A model generated the notes under the pieces. That model was given only the letters and a program-made list of their open reading frames with translations, was not told the DNA's origin and did no database searches. Shown here piece after piece: positions 5,156 through 12,593 of a stretch of DNA of 13,285 bases (within the stretch, counting starts at the first letter, position 1; each line of letters starts with the position of its first letter). The DNA lies in contig DHIV01000116.1 of NCBI GenBank assembly GCA_002403995.1, positions 15,775-29,059 of the forward strand. The letters are read 5' to 3'. The translations under genes were made by a program, and so were the position numbers. This DNA comes from Gallionella sp. UBA4737. GTDB lineage: Bacteria; Pseudomonadota; Gammaproteobacteria; Burkholderiales; Gallionellaceae.

Positions 5156-7468
5156 ATGAACATCAGTTCCCAACATCCATCTCGTAGCATCACACTTGAA
5201 GCCCGCCGTTGGCTTATGGGAGGGCGTGTGCAGGGCGTGGGCTACCGTGCCTTCGTGTTCAATCTGGCTGAGCGTTTCGAGTTGAGCGGAGTAGTGCAGA
5301 ATCTCACCGGCGAGGTGCTGGTGGAAGCACAGGGTGTTGCCTCGGCACTGGATGCTTTTGCTGCCGCGCTGGTTTCCGCTGCGCCGCCGCTGGCGCGCCC
5401 ACAGGTCGTTTCATGCCAGCCCATTCCACTGCGCAAGTTGACCGGTTTTGAGATCCTGCTCAGCGCCGTGGCCGCGCAAGCCGATATCCACATTCCTCCG
5501 GATAATTATCTTTGCGACGATTGCCGCCGCGAGATGCTGGCTCCGAACGACAGGCGCTACCGCTACCCTTTCATCAACTGCACGCAATGCGGGCCGCGCT
5601 ATACGCTGATCACGCGCATGCCTTACGACAGGCCGCACACCACGATGGCGGGATTCCCATTGTGCCTGCGTTGCCGCGCCGAATACGAAGATCCGCACAA
5701 CCGCCGCTTCCATGCGCAGCCGCTGGCCTGCCCGGTGTGCGGGCCGCAGTTGAGTTTCGTTGCGGCGCATCAACGCGCTCATAAAAGTGTCGGGGGCGAT
5801 GCGGCGCTGGATGCCTGCATTGCGGCATTGCGGCGCGGCGAGATCGTCGCGGTGAAAGGCATAGGCGGCTATCACCTGGTGTGCGATGCGCTCGACCCGT
5901 TAGCCATTGCGCGGCTGCGCGCCAGCAAGCATAGGCCGCACAAACCGCTGGCGCTGATGTTCCCGTGGCAGGGTGAAGACGGATTGCAGCGCGTGCGCGC
6001 AGAATTGCAGCTCGACGCGGTAACGCAAGCAGCACTGTGCGATGCAGCGCGTCCCATCGTGCTGATTCCGCGGCGCGCAGATTCGACCTTGCCGGATTCC
6101 ATTGCGCCGGGACTGAACGAGATCGGCGTGATGCTGCCCTACAGTCCGCTGCATCATTTGCTGCTGGAAGGTTTCGGATCGCCGCTGGTCGCCACTTCCG
6201 GCAATGTCAGCGGCGAGCCGGTGCTGACCGACAACACTGGGGCCGAGACACGTCTGAGTAATGTTGCGCAAGCCTTCCTGCACCATAACCGCCCTATCGC
6301 GCGCCCGGCTGACGACAGCGTGCTGCGCATCATCGCGGGAAAGCCGCGCCTGCTGCGCGCCGGGCGCGGCATCGCGCCGCTGGAGTTCGACTTGCCGTTC
6401 AGCTTGCCGCAGCCGCTGCTGGCGGTGGGCGGCCACATGAAAAATTCCATCGCATTGGCCTGGAATAATCGCGCGGTGCTTTCGCCGCATATCGGCGACC
6501 TCGATGCGCCGCGCAGCCTGGAGATATTCGAGCAGGTGATCGCGGACTTGCAGCAACTGTACAGCGTCAAAGCACAAGCCATCGTTTGCGACGCGCATCC
6601 CGGCTATGCCAGCAGCCGCTGGGCAGCGAAACAGGACTTGCCGCTGTATCGTGTGCAGCATCACCATGCGCATGCTTCAGCTCTGGCATTTGAAGGTGGA
6701 CAGGGAAAAACCTGGCTGACCTTCACCTGGGATGGCGTGGGCCTGGGCGAAGACGGCACACTGTGGGGCGGCGAGGCACTGCTGGGTCGTCCCGGCAAAT
6801 GGAAGCGCGTCGCCAGTTTCAAGCCGTTCTGCCTGCCCGGCGGCGAACGCGCCGGACGCGAGCCGTGGCGCTCCGCTGCGGCACTGTGCTGGGAGAGCGG
6901 TCTGGCTTGGCAGTCGAATGCACGCGATGTCGTGTTGTTGAAGAGCGCGTGGCAGCATGGTCTGAATGCGCCGGTCACCACTGCGGCGGGCCGCTTGTTC
7001 GACGCCGCGTCCAGCCTGCTCGGGTTGTGCGATATCGCGAGCTACGAAGGACAGGGGCCGATGTTGCTGGAAGCTGTAGCCCAGAATGATTTTGAATCGC
7101 GAGATGCCGAAGCAATAGGCTTGCCGCTGCACGAAGACGAGAATGGTTTGCTTGTCGCCGACTGGACTCCGCTGTTGCATGCATTGCGACGCGACGAGGT
7201 GCCGGTGGCACAACGCGCGATGCAGTTTCACCTGAGCTTGGCTCATTCCATCGTCAAGCAAGCACAACGCATCCATGCACGCACTCCGTTCGATGCGGTG
7301 GGTTTGACCGGCGGCGTGTTCCAGAACAAACTGCTGGCCGAGCTGGCGATGCAGCAACTGGGGGCTGCCGGTTTCGAAGCATATCTGCCGCAACAGGCGC
7401 CGTGCAATGACGGCGGTCTGGCGCTTGGCCAACTGATAGAGGCCGCGTCAAAAAATATTAGCCGTTAA
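5156..7468 (+). CDS. hypF: Carbamoyltransferase HypF (NiFe-hydrogenase maturation)
   Basis: The 770-residue protein takes carbamoyl phosphate and ATP, forms carbamoyladenylate and passes the carbamoyl group to the C-terminal Cys of HypE, the source of the cyanide ligands of NiFe hydrogenases. Domains in order: acylphosphatase-like (about 16-105) with GRVQGVGYRAF, Arg31 and Asn49; two zinc fingers from about 120 with CDDC/CTQC and CLRC/CPVC; a YrdC-like domain (about 215-395) with KGIGGYHLVCDA and ATSGNVSGEPV; and a Kae1-like carbamoyltransferase domain with HHHAHA near 502 and GLTGGVFQNK near 716. Length is normal and all domains look intact. The family form VGFRPF is VGYRAF here, a mild variant. 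ATG 5156 is preferred although no good ribosome binding site precedes it. It is followed by hypE. Confidence 0.96.
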   Translation: MNISSQHPSRSITLEARRWLMGGRVQGVGYRAFVFNLAERFELSGVVQNLTGEVLVEAQGVASALDAFAAALVSAAPPLARPQVVSCQPIPLRKLTGFEILLSAVAAQADIHIPPDNYLCDDCRREMLAPNDRRYRYPFINCTQCGPRYTLITRMPYDRPHTTMAGFPLCLRCRAEYEDPHNRRFHAQPLACPVCGPQLSFVAAHQRAHKSVGGDAALDACIAALRRGEIVAVKGIGGYHLVCDALDPLAIARLRASKHRPHKPLALMFPWQGEDGLQRVRAELQLDAVTQAALCDAARPIVLIPRRADSTLPDSIAPGLNEIGVMLPYSPLHHLLLEGFGSPLVATSGNVSGEPVLTDNTGAETRLSNVAQAFLHHNRPIARPADDSVLRIIAGKPRLLRAGRGIAPLEFDLPFSLPQPLLAVGGHMKNSIALAWNNRAVLSPHIGDLDAPRSLEIFEQVIADLQQLYSVKAQAIVCDAHPGYASSRWAAKQDLPLYRVQHHHAHASALAFEGGQGKTWLTFTWDGVGLGEDGTLWGGEALLGRPGKWKRVASFKPFCLPGGERAGREPWRSAAALCWESGLAWQSNARDVVLLKSAWQHGLNAPVTTAAGRLFDAASSLLGLCDIASYEGQGPMLLEAVAQNDFESRDAEAIGLPLHEDENGLLVADWTPLLHALRRDEVPVAQRAMQFHLSLAHSIVKQAQRIHARTPFDAVGLTGGVFQNKLLAELAMQQLGAAGFEAYLPQQAPCNDGGLALGQLIEAASKNISR

Positions 7469-7471
7469 ACT

Positions 7472-7552
7472 GTAGGTGCGGGCCATGCCCGCGAGAAATT
7501 GGTCGCGGGTACGAAAAACTCTTGTCCGGGCACCCGCATGGCCCGCTCCTAC
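7472..7552. repeat. Palindromic repeat between hypF and hypE
   Basis: GTAGGTGCGGGCCATGC at 7472 onward is mirrored by the complement of GCATGGCCCGCTCCTAC ending at 7552; the ends differ at one position in 17. Internal GCCCGCGA and TCGCGGG segments can pair as well. It resembles the GTAGGAGCGGGC class of REP repeats known in gamma- and betaproteobacteria. It starts 4 nt after the hypF stop and could act as a transcript hairpin between the two genes. Confidence 0.75.
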
Positions 7553-7619
7553 GAATTCTCGACGTTTTAATTTGGAACTGGAATAACAGACTTTCCCTGC
7601 AATCAATGAATCTTGGTTT

Positions 7620-8624
7620 ATGGATGACACACATATAAGCCTGGCGCACGGCAACGGCGGGCGCTACATGCGCGAGCTGATCGAGGAATTATTCGCGCGC
7701 CATCTCGGCAATCCGCTGCTCAACGTGAATGTGGATGCTGCAGCGCTGCCCGCACTGGAGGGCGAGCTGATGGTGACCACCGACGGCTTCACGGTACAGC
7801 CGCTGGAATTTCCCGGCGGCACGATCGGTTCGCTCGCGGTGCACGGCACGGTGAATGATCTCGCGGTATCGGGCGCTGTGCCGCATTACCTGACGCTGAG
7901 CGCCTTCATCGAGGAAGGCTTCGAGATCGCGCAACTGGAACGCATCGTCATCAGCCTTGCCCATGCCGCGCGCGAGGCGAACGTCGCGGTGGTGGCGGGC
8001 GATACCAAGGTGGTGCGGCGCGGCGAAGGCGGCGGCTTGTATCTCTCCGCCACCGGCATCGGCGTGCGGCCAAAACATCTGCAACTCGGACTCGATCATA
8101 TCCGGCCCGGCGATGCGGTGCTGGTGAGCGGCCCGGTGGGCGACCACGGCATCGCGGTGATGCTGGCGCGCGAGCAGTTTGGTTTGCATGGCGAATTGTT
8201 GTCGGATGCGGCGAGCGTGCTGCCGCTGACGCAGGCACTGCTGCCGTTGGGCGGCCTGCGCTTCATGCGCGACCCGACGCGCGGCGGCCTGGCCACGGTG
8301 ATGCACGAGATCTGCCGCGCCACGCAATTGCAGGTGCGTTTGCATCAACCTGCCATCCCGGTGCGCGAGCAGGTCACGGCAGTGTGCGAGATACTGGGCT
8401 ACGATGCGATGTATCTGGCCTGCGAGGGGCGCGTGGTGGCAGTGGTCGAAGCGTCGCAGGCGAACGACGCGCTGGCGCGCTGGCAGGCATTGCCGCAGGG
8501 ACGCGATGCCGCGATCATCGGCAGCGTCAGCGGGGGCCGCGCGCACGCGGTGCTGGAAACCGAACTGGGCGGCGAACGGATGCTGGAAGAACTGGAAGAC
8601 GATCCGCTGCCGCGGATCTGCTGA
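7620..8624 (+). CDS. hypE: Carbamoyl-dehydrating HypE (NiFe-hydrogenase maturation)
   Basis: The 334-residue protein dehydrates the carbamoyl group placed on its C-terminal Cys by HypF to a thiocyanate, with ATP, and hands the cyanide to the HypC-HypD complex. It belongs to the PurM/AIR-synthase ATP-binding superfamily. Evidence includes AHGNGGRYM near the N-terminus, GTVNDLAVSGA (about 77-87), VVAGDTKVV, the DPTRGGLATVMHEI motif (about 219-232) and the diagnostic C-terminus PRIC with the modifiable terminal Cys. Length is normal. ATG 7620 has no strong Shine-Dalgarno sequence. It lies about 150 nt after hypF, with a palindromic repeat between them. The next gene is convergent. Confidence 0.96.
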   Translation: MDDTHISLAHGNGGRYMRELIEELFARHLGNPLLNVNVDAAALPALEGELMVTTDGFTVQPLEFPGGTIGSLAVHGTVNDLAVSGAVPHYLTLSAFIEEGFEIAQLERIVISLAHAAREANVAVVAGDTKVVRRGEGGGLYLSATGIGVRPKHLQLGLDHIRPGDAVLVSGPVGDHGIAVMLAREQFGLHGELLSDAASVLPLTQALLPLGGLRFMRDPTRGGLATVMHEICRATQLQVRLHQPAIPVREQVTAVCEILGYDAMYLACEGRVVAVVEASQANDALARWQALPQGRDAAIIGSVSGGRAHAVLETELGGERMLEELEDDPLPRIC

Positions 8625-8695
8625 GTGTCAGTTAGTTGAACCCACCAACCAAACCAGAAATTCGATTTTCCATAAGACAGAAATACCACGTAATG

Positions 8696-9892
8696 CTAAG
8701 GGGAAGCGGGATTATCTTTCGGCTCAGCACCGAGGGCCCGCGCGAGCAACCACCACGCGAGCAGCGCGAGCAGGAGCGGGTAGTACTGGATGATGATTGA
8801 GTAGAATATTTTGGCGCCCAGGATATGCTGGTTGGCCACTTGAATGAAGGCCAGCGCGATCAACAGCGGGGCCGCACCGATGTTCGTGCGGCAGAAAGCG
8901 ACATAGGCAGGCAACAGCACGATTATGTAGGCGTAGTCCGGAAGGCGCGGCATCAGCACTGCGTAGGTGAGGCAGGCGAACAGGATGGCGCTTCGGCCAT
9001 CCACGGCGGGTGCCCGCCGCAAAGCTCGAAGCGAGAGGGCAAGCACCGCGCATGCTGCGACCGCATACAGCAATAAGGGGAGCCATGCGGGCAGGACGAG
9101 GCCAGTCTCGTTCCTGAGGGCTTGGCGGGTGAATTCCCACACACTGAGCAGCGTCGGGTTCATGGCACCGACAAGCATAAAGTGTTTATTGAGGTTCTGC
9201 GCAAGACCCGCTGCCGCACCAGGGATGGCGAGATAAGATGCAGCCGCAACGAGGCCGAACAGGCCCACGGTAACCCCCACCAAGAGGAATGGCCGCTTAG
9301 GGCGAAGCGAGGGAACAAAGAGCAACCCGAGAAACAGCAACGGCGTCAGCTTGAACAGGGCAGCGGCGGCCGTCAATGCGCAAAACACAGCGTGCCGGCC
9401 GGCAAGGAGCGCAGCGAAGCCGACCCAGAGAAGGAATTGCTCGATGATCGAAACGTTTCCCACATGCATGTCGATGTAGGCGGGACTGTTGAATGCCAGC
9501 AGGCCGAACCACAGAAACACCGGGTCGAAGCGTCGCAGGAAGAGTGCCGACCACATGGCGAACAGCCCGACAAGCATCGCGGCCTTCACCGTCAGGTAAA
9601 GCATGGAGGCATCTTCAAAGCGCAGCTGGATCAGCGGTTCGAAGACGTAGATGGCCATCGGAGGGTAAACGAAAGGATAGTCAAAGAGGGTCGATGATCT
9701 GGGGCGATCGGCGATGGTATTGAGCACCTCGAGGCTGTAGGGATCAAGCCCGAGGGAGTGGGCGCGCGCGGCGAGATAGTAGGTCCAGAAGTCGTGGAAA
9801 TCATGCACTCTGCCGGCGAACATCGGTTCAAAGCACGCGATCGCGTAAAGCACGAAAAGAACCGTCAGAATTACACGGTAACGGCTCAGCAT
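8696..9892 (-). CDS. GT87-like polyprenyl-phosphate-dependent mannosyltransferase
   Basis: This 398-residue polytopic membrane protein has a first transmembrane helix at about 6-26 and roughly ten more hydrophobic segments. After helix 1 comes HDFHDFWTYYLAARAHSLGLDPY (about 30-52): an acidic residue in the first external loop followed by a hydrophobic, aromatic-rich stretch. This is the typical start of GT-C glycosyltransferases of the GT87/DUF2029 family, which use polyprenyl-phosphate sugars at the outer face of the membrane. Further features are FDYPFVYPPMAIYVFEP and LFKLTPLLFLGLL (about 189-201), both common in this family. The acceptor is unknown. The start codon at 9892 lacks a good ribosome binding site. 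It lies convergent to hypE and on the strand opposite to the hyp genes, so a role in hydrogenase maturation is unlikely. Confidence 0.75.
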   Translation of the reverse strand: MLSRYRVILTVLFVLYAIACFEPMFAGRVHDFHDFWTYYLAARAHSLGLDPYSLEVLNTIADRPRSSTLFDYPFVYPPMAIYVFEPLIQLRFEDASMLYLTVKAAMLVGLFAMWSALFLRRFDPVFLWFGLLAFNSPAYIDMHVGNVSIIEQFLLWVGFAALLAGRHAVFCALTAAAALFKLTPLLFLGLLFVPSLRPKRPFLLVGVTVGLFGLVAAASYLAIPGAAAGLAQNLNKHFMLVGAMNPTLLSVWEFTRQALRNETGLVLPAWLPLLLYAVAACAVLALSLRALRRAPAVDGRSAILFACLTYAVLMPRLPDYAYIIVLLPAYVAFCRTNIGAAPLLIALAFIQVANQHILGAKIFYSIIIQYYPLLLALLAWWLLARALGAEPKDNPASP

Positions 9893-10342
9893 GAAAAGAA
9901 AGGGGTCATTTTGGTTCTTCCTAACGAAGCTGTAGAAAATGTATCTTGATTACCGAATCTTGCCGTGTATCAAATTGAATAGCAAGTTCGGCTGTTTGTC
10001 ACCGGCAAATTCCGTCGAAATAATTCTTTCAACACCACTTTAAGCAGAATTATTGGAGCCATTAAACCGCTATTATTGAAGATTACATATTTGAAGACGG
10101 TGCCTCCGCATTTAGTAAGTCGGGCTACGCCCGACGCGGCGGGCAGAGCCCGCCCTACGGGAAATCGCTTAACAGTCACGAATTTTGTAAAATGCAATAG
10201 AGTAGCTTGGGTCGTTTGTGGAGCTTCTATGAGGGCAGTGTTTTTGAACAGAATAGGCACTTACTTGCACTTCATTTACCTAAGCGGCCATTAAACTTTG
10301 AAATTGGTGCTCCCGAGTTATGAGTGCTCTCAACTTTGGCTA
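9893..10342. other. 450-nt intergenic region with one palindromic repeat
   Basis: No credible gene is seen here. A 96-codon minus-strand frame at 9970-10260 reads through the repeat at 10119-10161 and has no recognisable motif. The rest is AT-rich and shows no clear promoter or RNA gene. Confidence 0.55.
10119..10161. repeat. Double-hairpin GC-rich repeat
   Basis: Two perfect hairpins stand side by side: GTCGGGCTACGCCCGAC (10119-10135) and GGCGGGCAGAGCCCGCC (10138-10154), followed by CTACGGG. The layout is that of a dispersed intergenic repeat with terminal GTAGGG when read on the minus strand. It stands out from the AT-rich surroundings and could also act as a transcript end signal. Confidence 0.75.
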
Positions 10343-11377
10343 TTACTGATTTAATTTCTCGTGGGTGCGCTTCATCGCGCTGGCGGCAATGTGGCATAAA
10401 GCACCGAGGAATATTGGTGCCAATTCCCCAAAAATCCTGAACTCGAAGAGATTGCCAACCACAAACATGCCTGTAACAAAACAAGGGATGATGAAGACTG
10501 TGGCACGAATAAACCTATCGTCAATTTTATTCCACAGGAAAATCAAGGGTAGCCACAGGAATCCCATAAAGCTGGTCATATTCACGAAACTGTTCCAGCG
10601 CATAAATAACATGGCATTCATATACAAACGGCTAGATTGTATTGTGCCGGGCAATCCCTTTTGTAAAATGTTTTCATTCAGGGAGTACATGCCTGCTCCC
10701 GGGTTGTTTCTAAAAATATAGGCAAGCCATAGCTTTATCGCGAACACCAGCATAATTTGTCCAAAGATGTGCAAGACAAAAATGCGACGATCAATCTGGC
10801 TGTACTGACTGAAAGCAAATGCCAAAAGCAAAAAAGCGATTGTTTCACGGTTAAACATCCCAATTGCCAGCACGACGTAGTACTGCCAGTATTGTCTGCC
10901 ATGCAGAAAGAACAAACCAAGCGCAAATAAAAGGATAGACGCACTATCGCTGGCATAGTAGGCCCGGCTCCAGGGCAAGTTTATATAAAGAAACGGATAT
11001 AAGTAGAAAACCCCCAAGGCAAAAACCAATGCAAGCCAACCGTTTTTGCAAATTCTGAAGAGATATGCATACAGTGTGAGCGTAGTGAGAAAAACCACCA
11101 GGGTTTCGTAAATCCTTATCAAAGGGCGTGTGGACGGCAGTTGGAGCCATGTTGCAACATGGTCAATCAACCAGGGCATGAGGATGCGATATTGAAATGG
11201 GGTTGAAGATATCCCCTGGCTTGTTGATTTCAACGCTTCCATTTGGGGATTCTGCAGGTAAAAGTCTCGCAGAAAGCCCATATATAACGACATGAACGCA
11301 GCAATAACGATTAGAGTTATTACAGGTCGTGATTGAGCGCGCATATTCTTATACCGATAGATCGCATAACTTAACAA
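10343..11377 (-). CDS. Polytopic membrane protein, GT-C-like, unassigned
   Basis: The product has 344 residues if the TTG at 11377 is the start, or 333 from the ATG at 11344. TTG is plausible because GAGGAA lies about 10 nt upstream, whereas the ATG has only a weak purine stretch. At least eight hydrophobic segments are visible, beginning at about residue 19. A charged external loop follows helix 1 and contains FQYRILMPWLIDH (61-73). NLPWSRAYYASDSASILLF and MFNRETIAFLLLAF (FNRET) lie further on; such loop-and-helix layout and the NRET-type motif are seen in GT-C-like membrane proteins. I do not recognise the family or substrate. The last 15 residues are basic. It runs in the same direction as the GT87-like gene, but 450 nt separate them, so an operon is uncertain. 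Confidence 0.65.
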   Translation of the reverse strand: MLSYAIYRYKNMRAQSRPVITLIVIAAFMSLYMGFLRDFYLQNPQMEALKSTSQGISSTPFQYRILMPWLIDHVATWLQLPSTRPLIRIYETLVVFLTTLTLYAYLFRICKNGWLALVFALGVFYLYPFLYINLPWSRAYYASDSASILLFALGLFFLHGRQYWQYYVVLAIGMFNRETIAFLLLAFAFSQYSQIDRRIFVLHIFGQIMLVFAIKLWLAYIFRNNPGAGMYSLNENILQKGLPGTIQSSRLYMNAMLFMRWNSFVNMTSFMGFLWLPLIFLWNKIDDRFIRATVFIIPCFVTGMFVVGNLFEFRIFGELAPIFLGALCHIAASAMKRTHEKLNQ

Positions 11378-11580
11378 TCTTCATTTTCCTCGTCAAAGTA
11401 ACATGTGGGACTATACATATTTAACCTGCAATCTAGCAGCTAAATCCATATTCTGCTAACGAAAAAAACTCTGGTTCGATTGCAGTTCTATCTCTATGCC
11501 GATCTTCGGCTTTTGGCACAAAGCTGACTCCCGTTTCCCCATAATACTTCAAGATTGCCGCTCAAATTCCAGCTCCGCTA
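11378..11580. other. Intergenic stretch with no gene seen
   Basis: These 200 nt are AT-rich and contain stop codons in all frames. No hairpin terminator, promoter or RNA gene is evident. They contain the likely ribosome binding region of the minus-strand membrane protein at about 11387-11394. Confidence 0.4.
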
Positions 11581-11869
11581 TCAGTACATGCGGTATCGGA
11601 ACAGCCGACCGGCGATACTGAACGCAACCATGCCTATCAATGCCATCGGCCTGCGCCTTGCTGATTTCCTCGGGCCGGCTGCCCGCCTCCAGGCGCGAGA
11701 CCACCTGCCGCTGCGATGCCAGCTGAGCCTGCTGCAGATCGACATTGCCATAGAGCGTCAATTCATCTGAGCTGGCCGCGCGGAGGTTACTGAAAAACCA
11801 GGCTGCACCGGATGTTCCCAAGACGGCCACAGCGACAAGGGGAGTGAAGATTTTTCGTTGCACAACCAT
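11581..11869 (-). pseudogene. Deletion relic: HlyD-type adaptor start joined to ABC-2 permease end
   Basis: Read on the minus strand from ATG 11869, the product begins with a membrane anchor, VQRKIFTPLVAVAVLGTSG, and then DELTLYGNVDL, the usual start of YbhG-like HlyD adaptors (membrane fusion proteins). The following text, ASQRQVVSRLEAGSRPEEIS, belongs far downstream in that family, so about 60 residues, including the lipoyl-like region, appear to be missing. After KAQA at about 11644-11650 the HlyD frame becomes meaningless. In the next frame the sequence reads ALIGMVAFSIAGRLFRYRMY followed by a stop at 11581, like the last helix and basic tail of an ABC-2 permease. The simplest reading is that an adaptor-ATPase-permease efflux operon was deleted, leaving its two ends. 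The HlyD part is fairly sure; the permease part is less so. Confidence 0.6.
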
Positions 11870-12072
11870 TTGGCGCTTTCGAATATGCCCACCATGACCC
11901 TGTGTATGGCCATTGTTGATTCTCGGCGGACAAATTTGATGCAAACTGGATGAGCGCCGGCTTTGCTGCTCCAGGGACGCGGTGCCGTCGGGTTAGAGGA
12001 TTTGCAAATTCCCGATTAGAGGTTCAACATTGCCTGTGTGTTAACGCCCATCCGATGCGTGGAATCAAAGTC

Positions 12073-12077
12073 AGAGG
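12073..12077 (+). promoter_or_regulatory. Ribosome binding site that fixes the hypA GTG start
   Basis: AGAGG lies 6 nt before GTG 12084. It supports the GTG start, which is also required for the Met-His-Glu N-terminus of HypA. Confidence 0.6.
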
Positions 12078-12083
12078 TCCGCC

Positions 12084-12425
12084 GTGCATGAAATGTCGAT
12101 CGCAGAGAGCGTGCTGCAAATCATTGAAGACACGGCACGGGCCGAGGGATACGCCAAGGTCAACGCGGTGTGGCTGGAAATCGGCCAGCTGGCCGGCGTG
12201 GAAAAGGAGTCGCTGCGATTCTGCTTTGATGTGGTGACGCGCGACAGCGTTGCCCGGGATGCGCGGCTGGAGATCATCGAGACCGCCGGGCAGGGCTGGT
12301 GCATGGAATGCGCCCGCAGTGTGGCATTGTCGGCACTTTATGAACCCTGTCCGAATTGCGGCAGTTTTCAGATCGAGGTGACAGGCGGTGAGGAAATGAG
12401 AGTAAAGGAGTTGGAAGTCGAATAA
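12084..12425 (+). CDS. hypA: Nickel chaperone HypA (NiFe-hydrogenase maturation)
   Basis: The 113-residue protein delivers nickel to the hydrogenase large subunit together with HypB. The N-terminus MHEMSIAESVLQII supplies His2 and Glu3 of the conserved Ni(II) site. The zinc domain is formed by Cys-x2-Cys (CMEC, about 73-76) and Cys-x2-Cys (CPNC, about 89-92), and the tail GGEEMRVKELEVE is typical. Length is normal for the family. The GTG start is dictated by the MHE motif; a Met three codons later would remove the nickel ligand. It is preceded by AGAGG and followed by hypB after 168 nt, so hypAB probably form one unit although an inverted repeat sits between them. Confidence 0.95.
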   Translation: MHEMSIAESVLQIIEDTARAEGYAKVNAVWLEIGQLAGVEKESLRFCFDVVTRDSVARDARLEIIETAGQGWCMECARSVALSALYEPCPNCGSFQIEVTGGEEMRVKELEVE

Positions 12426-12444
12426 ACCTGAAAACGACTATTGA

Positions 12445-12561
12445 TCCACGAAAGACACGAAACAAATCATATGTTTCATTCATTGAGTTCTTTACCTTTC
12501 AGATAATGATCGACAGCTTGGTATCAATGAATAGTTTCGTGCTTTTGGTATTTTTCGTGGA
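12445..12561. repeat. Inverted repeat between hypA and hypB
   Basis: TCCACGAAAGACACGAAAC (12445-12463) is mirrored by GTTTCGTG at 12534-12541 and TTTCGTGGA at 12553-12561, with about 9 extra nt in the right arm. The long loop is AT-rich. The TCCACGAAA/CACGAAA arrangement is that of a dispersed intergenic repeat. It occupies most of the 168-nt gap and could form a large hairpin in a hypA-hypB transcript. Confidence 0.6.
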
Positions 12562-12584
12562 CCGATTTCTCTTCCTACGATAAA

Positions 12585-12588
12585 GGAG
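12585..12588 (+). promoter_or_regulatory. Ribosome binding site of hypB
   Basis: GGAG within AAAGGAGCAG lies 5 nt before ATG 12594. It is the clearest Shine-Dalgarno sequence in the window and fixes the hypB start at the MCMTCGCG motif. Confidence 0.7.
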
Positions 12589-12593
12589 CAGAT

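Noticed and set aside
9122..9697. 191-codon plus-strand frame within the GT87-like gene
   Set aside because: It is a charged, low-complexity shadow of the minus-strand membrane protein.
9970..10260. 96-codon minus-strand open frame
   Set aside because: It runs through the double-hairpin repeat at 10119-10161, lacks a ribosome binding site and recognisable motifs, and looks like chance.
609..12561. CRISPR array or tRNA among the palindromes
   Set aside because: No regularly spaced direct repeats and no cloverleaf with a T-loop motif were seen; the palindromes are unlike one another.
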